Assembly (NCBI GenBank): GCA_902491395.1
Contig: CABUHO010000002.1
Span: 70,526 to 134,525, forward strand
Direction: 5' to 3'
From: an uncultured Collinsella sp.
Lineage (GTDB): Bacteria > Actinomycetota > Coriobacteriia > Coriobacteriales > Coriobacteriaceae
Length of the DNA stretch: 64,000 bases
Shown here: piece by piece, positions 7,085 through 15,665 of the stretch
How the letters are laid out: every line of letters starts with the position of its first letter
Position numbering within the stretch: position 1 is the first letter of the stretch
Notes under the pieces: model-generated
Seen by the model: the letters and a program-made list of their open reading frames with translations, nothing else
Told to the model about the DNA's origin: nothing
The model's database searches: none
Translations under genes and position numbers: made by a program

Positions 7085-8785
7085 TTATTCGCCGGCGGGC
7101 GGTTGTGGTGCGGCCGAAGACGGGGTCGAGCCCTCGCCACCATTCTGGCGCGGCTTGCGGGAACGGCGACGGCGACGGCGCTTTTGACCCTGGTCGGCCG
7201 AGCCCTCGCCACCGCGATCTTCGCGCGACTCGCGCTCGTCGCGAGCGGCGCCACGCGAAGCCTTGGCAGCCGCTCCCCCGCCATCTCCGGGACGACGGCG
7301 CGTGACCTTGACCTCGCCATCCGAGACCTGATCGGCAACGGAGGGCACTGAGGGCTTCTGTTGCGCGCCCGAGGAATGGCGACGGCGCGGACGCGGCGCG
7401 CGCTCATCCTCGCCACGTGACTTGCCGCCCTTGTCGGCAGGCGCATCGGAACCCGAGGGACCCTTGGAAGCGGCACCGGCCTCGCGAGCAGCTGCGGCGC
7501 GGAAGGCATCCTCGCGCTCCTCGCTCGACAGGTGACGGCGGCGACGGCGCGTGGGGTTCATGCCACCGCCGCGGTTTTGCTGCTGAGGCTGCTGAGTCTC
7601 GCGCTCGCGGGAGGAGTTCTTGCCTGCAGCTGCAGCCTCGCCGACATCGCCCGAGCCCGCGCGCTTGCGACGACGACGGCCACCGGCGGCCTCCTCGGCC
7701 TCGGGTGCCTCGGCCTTACCACGGCCCTTTCCGCGGCCACGGCCCTCGCCCTGGCCCTGACCGGCGCGAGCATCGGAATCGGCATCGCGACGACGGCGCT
7801 TGGGCATCGACGTACCGGCCAGACGGTCGGCGCTCGACAGGCCATCGCCCACGTCGACGCCGTTCTCGCGGTCGAGCTCCATGAGCGCCAGGCGCATCTC
7901 GGGCGACTCGATGCGCTCGAGCACGTCGCGCGTCACACAGTCGGGGCGGCAGTTGCAGCCCTGCTCGGCGGCCTTCTTTTTGCAGCCCTCCGAGCAGGTC
8001 ATATCGGCCAGGTTGACCTTAAAGACCTTGCCGTTCTCCAGGCGCAGCACCAGCTGCTCACGCGGCGTGTCATATTCCTGAATACGCGCCTTGCCGAGCG
8101 GCGTATCGATGAGCGTCTTCTTTTTGGGCGCACGGCTCTTAAAGTCCTTGTACGCTTCGAACTCGTAGCGCAGGCAGCACATCAGGCGGCCGCACACGCC
8201 GCTGATCTTGGAGGAATTGAGCGGCAGGTCCTGCTCTTTTGCCATGCGGATCGAGACGGGCTCAAACTGTCCGCCAAAGCGCGTGCAGCAGAGCTCCTGG
8301 CCGCACTGGGCATAGCCGCCCACCAGGCGAGTCTCGTCGCGCACGCCGATCTGGCGCATGTCGACGCGAATGTGCAGCGTCGAGGACAGATCCTTGACGA
8401 GCTGACGAAAATCGACGCGCTCCTCGGCAGCAAAGTAGAACACGGCCTTCTCGCCGCCAAACAGGTACTCGACGCCGACCGGCTTCATCTCGAGGTCGAG
8501 CTCTTTGACCAGACGGCGGAAATCGACCATCGCCTCGTCGCCCTGGATGGCCAGGTCATCGGCAAGCTGCAGGTCGATGTCGCTCGCCACGCGCAGCACG
8601 GGCTTGAGCGGCTGACCGATCTCTTCTTGCGGCACCTCGAAGGGATCGGCCGTGACCAAGCCGATCTCGGTTCCGCGCTCGGTGGAGCAAATGGCATAAT
8701 CGGCCTCGAGGATATCCAGGTCCTGCGGGTCGAACCACAGGTCGCGCGAGGCGTAGGTAAACTTAACGGGTACGACTAACGGCAT
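7085..8785 (-). CDS. ricT: PSP1-domain regulatory protein RicT (YaaT) with long basic tail
   Basis: 566 residues. Residues 1-~290 are the PSP1 domain, including CGQELCC (161-167) and CGRLMCC (198-204), the Cys motifs that in Bacillus RicT coordinate a 4Fe-4S cluster in the RicAFT complex acting with RNase Y. A further Cys cluster follows at ~260-280. From ~325 the protein becomes a 240-residue low-complexity tail rich in Arg, Lys, Gly and Ala (runs such as RGRGKGRGK and KRRRRRRSRK). It is absent from Bacillus RicT (about 275 residues) and suggests RNA binding. The start overlaps the holB stop by 10 nt. Gene order tmk-holB-ricT matches Bacillus. Confidence 0.88.
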   Translation of the reverse strand: MPLVVPVKFTYASRDLWFDPQDLDILEADYAICSTERGTEIGLVTADPFEVPQEEIGQPLKPVLRVASDIDLQLADDLAIQGDEAMVDFRRLVKELDLEMKPVGVEYLFGGEKAVFYFAAEERVDFRQLVKDLSSTLHIRVDMRQIGVRDETRLVGGYAQCGQELCCTRFGGQFEPVSIRMAKEQDLPLNSSKISGVCGRLMCCLRYEFEAYKDFKSRAPKKKTLIDTPLGKARIQEYDTPREQLVLRLENGKVFKVNLADMTCSEGCKKKAAEQGCNCRPDCVTRDVLERIESPEMRLALMELDRENGVDVGDGLSSADRLAGTSMPKRRRRDADSDARAGQGQGEGRGRGKGRGKAEAPEAEEAAGGRRRRKRAGSGDVGEAAAAGKNSSRERETQQPQQQNRGGGMNPTRRRRRHLSSEEREDAFRAAAAREAGAASKGPSGSDAPADKGGKSRGEDERAPRPRRRHSSGAQQKPSVPSVADQVSDGEVKVTRRRPGDGGGAAAKASRGAARDERESREDRGGEGSADQGQKRRRRRRSRKPRQNGGEGSTPSSAAPQPPAGE

Positions 8786-9903
8786 TTCAGTGCCTTCCTG
8801 ATATCGAACAGCATGACCTCGATGGCCAGCTGGGGAGTAACGTTTCTGGCGATGTTGCGCTCGGCGGTCGCGACCGCCTCGAGCGCCTGGGTGGCACCCG
8901 CAACATTGGTCGCGGCGGCAAGCCGACCGATCGTGTCGCGCACATCCTCGTTCACCACGTCGGCCGCCTCGTCCTGAAGTGTCAGCAGCACGTCGCGCAT
9001 GAGCGTCCGCGCGCTCGCCAGCGCTTCCATGATACCCGAACGCTCGCGCGCGTTGAGTTCGCGCTTGTTGCGGTCCTCAAGCTGCTTCAATGCTCCACGC
9101 GACAGGTAGTCGGCGTTTTGCTCGAGTACCTTTTCCTGCGTGGACTTGACCTCGGCGAGCGGCGCCTTAACGGCGACGATGAGCGACTTGGCGCGGCTGA
9201 GCACGTCGGCCTCGTCGGCGGCGATGAGCGAATCGATGGCGCGGACCATCTGGCGGCGAGCATCCTGGCGCTCGGCGCTCTTAAGAAACTCGATGCCGCG
9301 TGTGGGGCTTCCCGCCACGGCGACCGCCATGCGGCAACGCGCAGGGTCCTGACCGGTGGCGCGGCTCACGGCCTGCGCGGCGACGGCGGGCGATACCAGC
9401 CGAAACGGCACGCACTGGCAACGACTCACGATAGTGGGCAGCATCACGTCGGCCGAGGTGCCCAGCAAGATAAACATAACGCCCTCGGGCGGCTCCTCGA
9501 GCGTTTTGAGCAGTGCGTTGGCGGTGTTGGCACGCAGTTGCTCGGCACGGTCGATGATGTAGACCTTTGCCTTGGCGCGGATGGGCGCCAGGGGCACGTC
9601 ATCGAGCAGCTCGCGGGTCTGGGCAATGAGGTAACCCGTGGCGCTCTCGGGCGTGTAATAGTGCACGTCGGGGTGCGTATGGCGGGCGACGCGCACGCAG
9701 CTATCGCATGAGCCGCAGCCATCCTGCTCGCACAGGAAGGCTTGGGCGAGCGCCCACGCGGCGTCGAGCTTGCCCGCGCCGGGAGCGCCCAAAAACAGGT
9801 AGGCGTGCGATGCGCGACCGCTAGCGACGGCATTGGTCAAAAAGTCACGCACGCGCTCTTGGGTGTCGAGCTTGGCCAGCAGGCTTGCCTGAGCGGGGGC
9901 CAT
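8776..9903 (-). CDS. holB: DNA polymerase III delta' subunit
   Basis: 375 residues from the ATG at 9903. The AAA+ core shows the P-loop-like GAPGAGK (39-45), a zinc module with CxxxxCxxCxxC spacing (around 60-75), TLEEPPEG and the IVSRCQ motif that supplies the arginine finger in clamp loaders. Delta' is the stator of the replisome clamp loader that loads the beta sliding clamp. The start sits one nucleotide from the tmk stop, so translation is probably coupled; the 3' end overlaps ricT by 10 nt. An upstream TTG in frame lies inside tmk and is rejected. Confidence 0.92.
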   Translation of the reverse strand: MAPAQASLLAKLDTQERVRDFLTNAVASGRASHAYLFLGAPGAGKLDAAWALAQAFLCEQDGCGSCDSCVRVARHTHPDVHYYTPESATGYLIAQTRELLDDVPLAPIRAKAKVYIIDRAEQLRANTANALLKTLEEPPEGVMFILLGTSADVMLPTIVSRCQCVPFRLVSPAVAAQAVSRATGQDPARCRMAVAVAGSPTRGIEFLKSAERQDARRQMVRAIDSLIAADEADVLSRAKSLIVAVKAPLAEVKSTQEKVLEQNADYLSRGALKQLEDRNKRELNARERSGIMEALASARTLMRDVLLTLQDEAADVVNEDVRDTIGRLAAATNVAGATQALEAVATAERNIARNVTPQLAIEVMLFDIRKALKCR

Positions 9904-9904
9904 G

Positions 9905-10588
9905 TTACTCGGCCTCCTTGGCAAGCGCGGCGGCGACGGCTTCCCGCGGAATGTCGAGACCGTACGCGCGAACCTGCTCGACCGTCTTCTCGAAGACTTT
10001 CTCGACGGTCGTAGTGGCGTCGATGAGCTTTACGCGGTTTGGCTCCTCGGCAGCAATTGCGCAAAACCCCTCGTAGACACGCTCCTGGAATGCCATGCCC
10101 TTGGCCTCCATGCGATCCGCCGCGCCACGGGCTGCCATGCGTAGCGCCGCCTGCTCGGGCGTGATGTGGTAGACGAGTGTGAGCGCCGGGTGCGTTCCCG
10201 CGACGGCCAGGTTGTTGGCGTCGCGCACCATCTGGCGATCGAGGCCGTCGGCAAATGCCTGGTAGCAGGTCGTGGAATCGTAGAAGCGATCGCACAGGAC
10301 CACCTTGCCGGCCGCAAGGGCGGGGGCTATGACCTCGTGCACCAACTGGGCGCGCGCCGCCTCGTAGAGCAGCAACTCGCAGGTATCGCCCATCGCCGTG
10401 TTGGCGGGGTCGAGCAGCAGGGCGCGAATCTTTTCGCTGATGGCAGTGCCACCCGGCTCGCGCAGAGTTACGACCTGATAGCCAGCGAGTTCGAGCGCGC
10501 GGGCAAGCAGGCGCGCCTGCGTGGACTTGCCGGCACCGTCGACGCCCTCGAGCGTGATAAAGCTATGTTGAGCAGGCTCAAAAGCCAT
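9905..10588 (-). CDS. tmk: dTMP (thymidylate) kinase
   Basis: 227 residues. P-loop GVDGAGKS at 15-22, the REPGGT motif, and the CDRFYDST motif near residue 98 identify thymidylate kinase, which phosphorylates dTMP to dTDP with ATP for DNA synthesis. The C-terminal LID-like segment carries DRMEAKG. First gene of the tmk-holB-ricT-comF run; the AAGG-led ATG is at 10588. Confidence 0.95.
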   Translation of the reverse strand: MAFEPAQHSFITLEGVDGAGKSTQARLLARALELAGYQVVTLREPGGTAISEKIRALLLDPANTAMGDTCELLLYEAARAQLVHEVIAPALAAGKVVLCDRFYDSTTCYQAFADGLDRQMVRDANNLAVAGTHPALTLVYHITPEQAALRMAARGAADRMEAKGMAFQERVYEGFCAIAAEEPNRVKLIDATTTVEKVFEKTVEQVRAYGLDIPREAVAAALAKEAE

Positions 10589-10697
10589 GGGCGCAGCCCC
10601 TTCCTACAAGGCGCGTAAATGCAGATATATCAACCAAGCCATGATACCCCAGTGCTCGGCGCGTCCCCAATGGCTAAAGGCGCCTTTCCAAAGTTGC

Positions 10698-10752
10698 GGT
10701 GAAATAGGGACTGATTGAAGCTCTGAGACCGCCAAACAGCCCCTATTTCACC
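10698..10752. repeat. Palindromic GGGAC-type intergenic repeat
   Basis: Perfect arms GGTGAAATAGGG and CCCTATTTCACC are separated by 31 bp, between tmk and the divergent zinc-ribbon gene. No gene is encoded. It resembles the other GGGAC/GTCCC palindromes in this window by form, not by full sequence. Confidence 0.7.
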
Positions 10753-10827
10753 TTAACGTATGATGGGGAATTTTGGATGCTGGGTATAATCGTCGTATTG
10801 CATTGAAATGTGGCGAAAGGAGTGGCA

Positions 10828-11811
10828 ATGTCTCGGTATTGCGCCTCGTGCGGCAAGCTTCTTGCAGATGATGCCAAGTTCTGCACCTCGTGCGGTGCAC
10901 CCGTTGAGCAAACAGCCGCGAGCGATAGCCAGCCCGCTTTTGAGCAGACCGGCTCCCTTGATACGCCGCAAGCCAAGGCGGACGACTCCCTCGCCTATAG
11001 CCCCGACCCCGCCGTAAGGACCGAGGCCGTCGAGACCACGCAGCGCATACCCGTCGCGAGCGGCTCGCCCCAACAGCAGCCGGCTCCCGCATACGCACCC
11101 GCTTCGCCACAGACCCCCGCTCCCAAAAAGAGCGGCACCGGGCCGCTTATCGCCGTTATCGTTGTGTTGGTGGCGATCATCATCGCCCTGGTCGTCTTCT
11201 TTGTGATCAAACCGTTCGACAACGCCGCCACGCAGACGACCGCCGAGGTAACCAAGCTGCACCGCGATGTCGACGACGATGACCTAAAGCCTCTCGGCGA
11301 TCCCAACAGCCTGTACGACGATGATGACGATGACGACGAGGATGGCGGCGAAGCAACGCTCTCCGAGCAGAACCTCTACCGCCGACTGAGCGAATACTAC
11401 GACCTGCTCGAAGATCTCGACAGCCAGGTCCGTGGTTGCGCGCAGAACTTCAACGGCAACTATCTGGAAGAGGATCGAACCACCCGTCAAAATCTCGCCG
11501 ACGTCGCCGAGCGCACGGAGGACACCATCGAGCAGTATTACGACATCGTCGAGGACCTGGACGTCCCGACGAGCTCCAAGAACTACAGCTCCTGGAAGGA
11601 CATCATCGCCCTGTACGACGACTTGGATCACCGCATTGACGCAATCTGTGATGCCTGGGAGATCAGCCTGAAATACGCCAAGCCTGCGGACCACAAGAAT
11701 GAGATCGTGGCGCCGCTGTCGCGCGACAACGTGGCGGGCACCAATGACAATAAGTACCGCCTAGACTTTGAGGAGCGCTACCCCGGCGCCAAACCCGTCG
11801 AAGTGAACTAG
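10828..11811 (+). CDS. Zinc-ribbon membrane-anchored protein with Asp-rich segment
   Basis: 327 residues from the ATG preceded by AAAGGAG. The N-terminus is a short zinc ribbon (RYCASCGK and FCTSCGAP), followed by a Pro/Gln/Ala-rich cytoplasmic linker, one membrane segment around residues 108-132 (LIAVIVVLVAIIIALVVFF), and an extracytoplasmic region beginning with an Asp/Glu run (residues ~150-175), possibly calcium-binding. The rest is helical and predicted extracellular. This zinc-ribbon plus single-TM architecture is common in Gram-positive bacteria, with unknown roles. It is monocistronic. Confidence 0.8.
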   Translation: MSRYCASCGKLLADDAKFCTSCGAPVEQTAASDSQPAFEQTGSLDTPQAKADDSLAYSPDPAVRTEAVETTQRIPVASGSPQQQPAPAYAPASPQTPAPKKSGTGPLIAVIVVLVAIIIALVVFFVIKPFDNAATQTTAEVTKLHRDVDDDDLKPLGDPNSLYDDDDDDDEDGGEATLSEQNLYRRLSEYYDLLEDLDSQVRGCAQNFNGNYLEEDRTTRQNLADVAERTEDTIEQYYDIVEDLDVPTSSKNYSSWKDIIALYDDLDHRIDAICDAWEISLKYAKPADHKNEIVAPLSRDNVAGTNDNKYRLDFEERYPGAKPVEVN

Positions 11812-11864
11812 TCGTTCGGGACGTTCTTAAACGACTAGTCATTAAAGAACGTCCCCAATGACTA
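11809..11864. repeat. Palindromic repeat, family R1 copy 1
   Basis: Arms TAGTCGTTCGGGACGTTCTT and AAGAACGTCCCCAATGACTA match at 18 of 20 positions, with an inner ACTAGT core. The left arm overlaps the stop codon of the zinc-ribbon gene. The right half recurs at 60557-60590 and, more diverged, at 43877-43913. Confidence 0.8.
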
Positions 11865-11870
11865 ACTACA

Positions 11871-11908
11871 AAAAACGAGCGAGGATTTTGAGGTCCTCGC
11901 TCGTTTTT
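11871..11908. terminator. Bidirectional terminator between convergent genes
   Basis: Stem ACGAGCGAGGA/TCCTCGCTCGT flanked by A5 and T5, so it can stop transcription from both the zinc-ribbon gene (+) and topA (-). Confidence 0.9.
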
Positions 11909-11935
11909 GTTTTGGGCAATGTTTCGACTGCGTCG

Positions 11936-14509
11936 TTACTTGTCGGCCTTCTTGGCCGTTGTCTTCTTGGCGGCCGTCTTTTTGGCCGTCGTTGTCTTCT
12001 TCGCCGTCGAAGTCTTCTTGGCCGTACTCGTCTTGGTCGCAGTCTTGCGGCCGCGGGCGGGCTTCTTTTCCTTGGTCGGGCAATCCATGTTGACGCAAAT
12101 ACGCCACGGGCCGCGCGCCGTGTTGACCACCACGATGGGGGCGCCGCACTCGGGACAGGTCTCGCCCGTCGCCTCGAGCTTGCCGCGCGCCGGCAGCGGA
12201 TAGCTCACGCCGCAGTCGTCGTAGTTGGTGCAGCGGATAAAGCGCTTACCGCTCTTCTCGCTCTTGTGCGCGATCAGGTCGCCATGGCGTCCGGCCTCGG
12301 CACACACTTTGCACTCGCCCACCTTAAGGTCGGGCTCGTAGTTGGTGGGACACGTGGGGTTCACGCAAATCTCGAAGGCCTTCTGGCGGAACGGCTGGCA
12401 CTTGATGCGCGGCGCGCCGCACTCGGGGCACACCGCCGCCTCGCCCTCGAGCGGGCTCACCTTGACGCCGCTCGGCACCGGATAGGTCACGTCGCAGTCG
12501 GGCCAGCCCATGCAGCCGATAAAGCTGCCGCGGGTCTTGGCGCTCGTCTTCATGACCAGGTCCTTGCCGCACTTGGGGCAGGCGCCCACGCGCGCATCGG
12601 CCGTGACGGCGTCGCTGATGGCGTCGCCGAGCTCCTGCGTGTGCTTGAGCAGCTCGTCGAGCACGCCGGCCAGCAGCGCGCGCGAGTGCGTCACGACATG
12701 CTCTTCGGTGTCCTCGCCGCGCTCCACGCGGGTCATGTCGCCGTCGAGTTCGCTGGTCATATCGGGGCTCGTGATGCGCGGGGCAAACTGCGTCAGCGCG
12801 TCGATGATGGCGATGCCCAGCTGGCTCGGCTCAACGGGATCATTTTTGAGGTAGCGCACGGCATACAGGCGCTCGATGATGCTCGCGCGCGTGGACTTGG
12901 TACCCAGGCCGCGCTTTTCCATCTCCTGCACGAGCTTGCCCTGGCTGTAGCGCGCGGGCGGCTCGGTCTGCTTGGCCTCGAGCTTCATGTCGAACACGTC
13001 GACCGTGTCGCCCTGCTCCAGCGGCGGCATCTGCTCGTCGCGTTTAAGGCCGTACGGGTAGGCCTCGCGGAAGCCCGGGGTCACGAGCACGTCGCCCGAG
13101 GCCACGAACGGCTCGCCGTTGACGTCGAGCTCGAGCTTGGTGTTCTCGATGGTCGCGGGCCCCATGAGCGTTGCCAGGAAGCGACGGGCGATGAGGTCGT
13201 AGAGCTTGCGCTGGCCGCCGTCGAGCGTGGACGGATCGCCCTCGCCCGTGGGATAGATAGGCGGGTGGTCGGTGGTCTCGACCTTGCCGCGCGTGGGCTT
13301 CATGGGACCGGCGAGTACCTTTTTGCACACGGGCGCCAGCGCCGGGTTGATCTTTGCCAGGTCGCTCACCACGGCGCCCAGATCGAGCGTCGCAGGGTAC
13401 ACGGTATTGTCGACACGCGGGTAGCTGATGAGGCCGGCCATGTAGAGGGACTCGGCGATGCGCATCGTACGCGCAGGCGAGATGCCCTCGGCTGCGGCGG
13501 CAGCTTGCAGCGATGTCGTCGCAAACGGCGTGGGCGGCTGCTGCTTACGCGAGCGCTTGGTCACCGCGGCAACGGTCGCCGTCTTGGCACCGTCGACGTG
13601 ACCATACGCCGTCTCGGCAGCATCTTTGTCGGTAAAGCGCGCCGTCTTGTGCGCGATCTTAAAGCGATCGTCCTCGGCGGCGCCCTGCGCGGCACCCATG
13701 CCGCGAATCTGCCAATAGTCCTCGGGCACAAACGCCATGCGCTCGCGCTCGCGCTCAACCACCAGAGCGAGCGTCGGCGTCTGCACGCGGCCGGCAGAGC
13801 GCACGTTGCCAAAGCCGCCAAACTTGGCGAGCGTCAGGTAGCGCGTGAGTACCGCGCCCCAAATGAGGTCGATGTGCTGACGGCTCTCGCCGGCGTCGGC
13901 CAGATTCTGGTCGAGCGAGACGAGATTATCGAAGGCCTGAGTAATCTCGGCCTTGGTAAACGAAGAATACTGGGCGCGGGCAACCGGCAAGTCCGGCGCA
14001 ACCTCGCGCACCTTGTTGAGGGCGTCCGAACCGATCAGCTCACCCTCGCGATCGAAGTCCGTAGCGATGATGACGCTGTCGGACTTTTTAGCGAGGTTCT
14101 TGAGCGAACGAATGAGCTCTTTCTCGGCCGGTAGCTTAATGACGGGCGCCCAGGTGAGATAGGGCAAGCTCTCGAGCTTCCAGCCCTTGATGGAAATGCC
14201 ATCGGCAAGGAACGGCTTGCGCTTGGTGTCGTACGGTGGGCGGGCCAGGCCATCGGGCATATCGGCCGGCAACATCTCGCCGTCCTCGGTGACCGAATAC
14301 CAACCCAGCTTTTTATCGAACAGCACACTGTCGCAAAAATCGGGTGCCAGGATGTGACCGGCAAGGCCGATGGTCACGCACTCCTCGCCCTTCCACTCAA
14401 AACGGTAGATGGCGGTGTTGTACACCTTGTCCTTTTTGGGCTTACCCGTGGACAGCCGCTCGGCGATTTGACGCGCGGCATCGTTTTTCTCGGCGATGAT
14501 GAGCTTCAA
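11936..14509 (-). CDS. topA: Type IA DNA topoisomerase, archaeal-type topoisomerase I with zinc ribbons and Lys-rich tail
   Basis: 857 residues from a TTG start (AGGAG upstream). The Toprim domain opens LIIAEKNDAA and holds the metal site TDFDREGELIG. The catalytic tyrosine lies in ISYPRVDNTVYP, a form I associate with archaeal topoisomerase I; bacterial TopA usually has YxRTDS. The C-terminus has several four-Cys zinc ribbons (CPKCGKD, CPECGAP twice, CKVC) and ends in a repetitive KKTxTAKK tail like histone H1. It relaxes negative supercoils by single-strand passage. It is last in the tatA-tatC-hypA-hypB-topA run, 54 nt after hypB. Confidence 0.9.
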   Translation of the reverse strand: MKLIIAEKNDAARQIAERLSTGKPKKDKVYNTAIYRFEWKGEECVTIGLAGHILAPDFCDSVLFDKKLGWYSVTEDGEMLPADMPDGLARPPYDTKRKPFLADGISIKGWKLESLPYLTWAPVIKLPAEKELIRSLKNLAKKSDSVIIATDFDREGELIGSDALNKVREVAPDLPVARAQYSSFTKAEITQAFDNLVSLDQNLADAGESRQHIDLIWGAVLTRYLTLAKFGGFGNVRSAGRVQTPTLALVVERERERMAFVPEDYWQIRGMGAAQGAAEDDRFKIAHKTARFTDKDAAETAYGHVDGAKTATVAAVTKRSRKQQPPTPFATTSLQAAAAAEGISPARTMRIAESLYMAGLISYPRVDNTVYPATLDLGAVVSDLAKINPALAPVCKKVLAGPMKPTRGKVETTDHPPIYPTGEGDPSTLDGGQRKLYDLIARRFLATLMGPATIENTKLELDVNGEPFVASGDVLVTPGFREAYPYGLKRDEQMPPLEQGDTVDVFDMKLEAKQTEPPARYSQGKLVQEMEKRGLGTKSTRASIIERLYAVRYLKNDPVEPSQLGIAIIDALTQFAPRITSPDMTSELDGDMTRVERGEDTEEHVVTHSRALLAGVLDELLKHTQELGDAISDAVTADARVGACPKCGKDLVMKTSAKTRGSFIGCMGWPDCDVTYPVPSGVKVSPLEGEAAVCPECGAPRIKCQPFRQKAFEICVNPTCPTNYEPDLKVGECKVCAEAGRHGDLIAHKSEKSGKRFIRCTNYDDCGVSYPLPARGKLEATGETCPECGAPIVVVNTARGPWRICVNMDCPTKEKKPARGRKTATKTSTAKKTSTAKKTTTAKKTAAKKTTAKKADK

Positions 14510-14563
14510 AAGAGGCTCCTATCTCGTATCTCTGCGGCTACGCCCGCCCGTATGGCGGCCGAC

Positions 14564-15247
14564 TTACGCCCTTGCTTGCTCAATCTGCCCGATGAGCCAA
14601 TCGCACCAGGCATCCATGCCCTCGCCCTTGCGCGCGCTCACGGCAAACCGCGGCGCCTGCGGATTGAGGTCATCGAGTGTCTTAGTATACCTATCCATGT
14701 CAAAATCGAAAGCCGGAGCCACGTCGACCTTGTTAAGCAGCTGCGCGCCGGCGTGTTGGAAGATGCCCGGGTACTTGATGGGCTTGTCGTCGCCCTCGGG
14801 CACCGAGAGGATCATGATGGACAGGTTCTCGCCCAGGTCAAAGTCGACCGGGCAGACCAGGTTACCCACGTTTTCGATAAAGATGACATCGATGTTCTCC
14901 AGACCGACGGCCTGGTCGAAGGCGTCGACGGCCTCCATGATCATGTTGCCCTCGAGGTGGCACAGGCCGCCCGTGTTGATCTGGATGGCGGGCATGCCGG
15001 CTTCCTTCATGGTGATGGCGTCGACATCCGAGGCGATATCGCCCTCGATGACGGCACAGCGCAGGCCGGCTTTGTCACGCAGGCGCTCGTTGGTGCCCAG
15101 AATCGTGGTGGTCTTACCCGAGCCGGGGCTCGACAGCACGTTGATCACGTAGGTGTTCGTCTGCTCAAATCGCTGACGCAGCTGATCTGCCAGGCGCTCG
15201 TTGCGCGACAGAATCGGCGATGCAATATCAATCGTTTTCTCGGCCAT
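14564..15247 (-). CDS. hypB: Hydrogenase nickel incorporation GTPase HypB
   Basis: 227 residues. P-loop SSPGSGKTT (about 39-47), the VIEGDIASDVD segment with its metal-site Asp, GGLCHLEG with the dimer-interface zinc/nickel Cys, and the guanine-specificity motif NKVD. HypB delivers nickel with HypA to [NiFe]-hydrogenase precursors using GTP hydrolysis. The His-rich N-terminal nickel-storage stretch and CxxCGC motif of E. coli-type HypB are absent, so nickel storage would have to occur elsewhere. It lies 55 nt after hypA. No hydrogenase structural genes are in the window. Confidence 0.94.
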   Translation of the reverse strand: MAEKTIDIASPILSRNERLADQLRQRFEQTNTYVINVLSSPGSGKTTTILGTNERLRDKAGLRCAVIEGDIASDVDAITMKEAGMPAIQINTGGLCHLEGNMIMEAVDAFDQAVGLENIDVIFIENVGNLVCPVDFDLGENLSIMILSVPEGDDKPIKYPGIFQHAGAQLLNKVDVAPAFDFDMDRYTKTLDDLNPQAPRFAVSARKGEGMDAWCDWLIGQIEQARA

Positions 15248-15302
15248 ACTTAGCGCTCCTTACTTTGGCCCCTTTATACCCCATCACCAGATGGCTAGCG
15301 GG

Positions 15303-15659
15303 CTAATCGTCGGGGGTTTCGATTTCGATACTTGCGATATCGAGCTCGCGGCCGTGCAGTAGGCGCACGTGGGCACCACCGCACTGGGGACAGCGACAGT
15401 GGAAGCGATCGTGGTCGAAAACCTCGCCGCAGTCCAGACACTCGCTTTGTGGATGGACCTCCTCCACGGCAAGCTCGCAGCCTCGCGTGAGCGGGTCCTC
15501 GTCGCGAAATGTCTCCCACGCAAAGTCGAGCGCCTCGCGCACGACCTCGGTCATATCCCCGATACGCAGCGTTACCAAAACGGCGCGCGAGGCCCCCGCC
15601 CCACGCGCCGCGCGAATCACTGTATCGAGTATGCCGTTGACAATGCCAACCTCGTGCAT
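15303..15659 (-). CDS. hypA: Hydrogenase maturation nickel chaperone HypA
   Basis: 118 residues. The N-terminal MHE motif supplies the nickel ligand (His2), and four Cys at 74, 77, 90 and 93 form the structural zinc site. Length and fold fit HypA, which passes nickel to HypB and the hydrogenase large subunit. The start is 6 nt from the tatC stop, implying one transcript. Pairing with Tat genes makes sense because hydrogenases are exported folded by Tat. Confidence 0.94.
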   Translation of the reverse strand: MHEVGIVNGILDTVIRAARGAGASRAVLVTLRIGDMTEVVREALDFAWETFRDEDPLTRGCELAVEEVHPQSECLDCGEVFDHDRFHCRCPQCGGAHVRLLHGRELDIASIEIETPDD

Positions 15660-15665
15660 ACCGAT

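Noticed and set aside
11858..14134. Long plus-strand open frame (758 codons) opposite topA
   Set aside because: Shadow of a well-supported topoisomerase gene; low-complexity composition, no motif.
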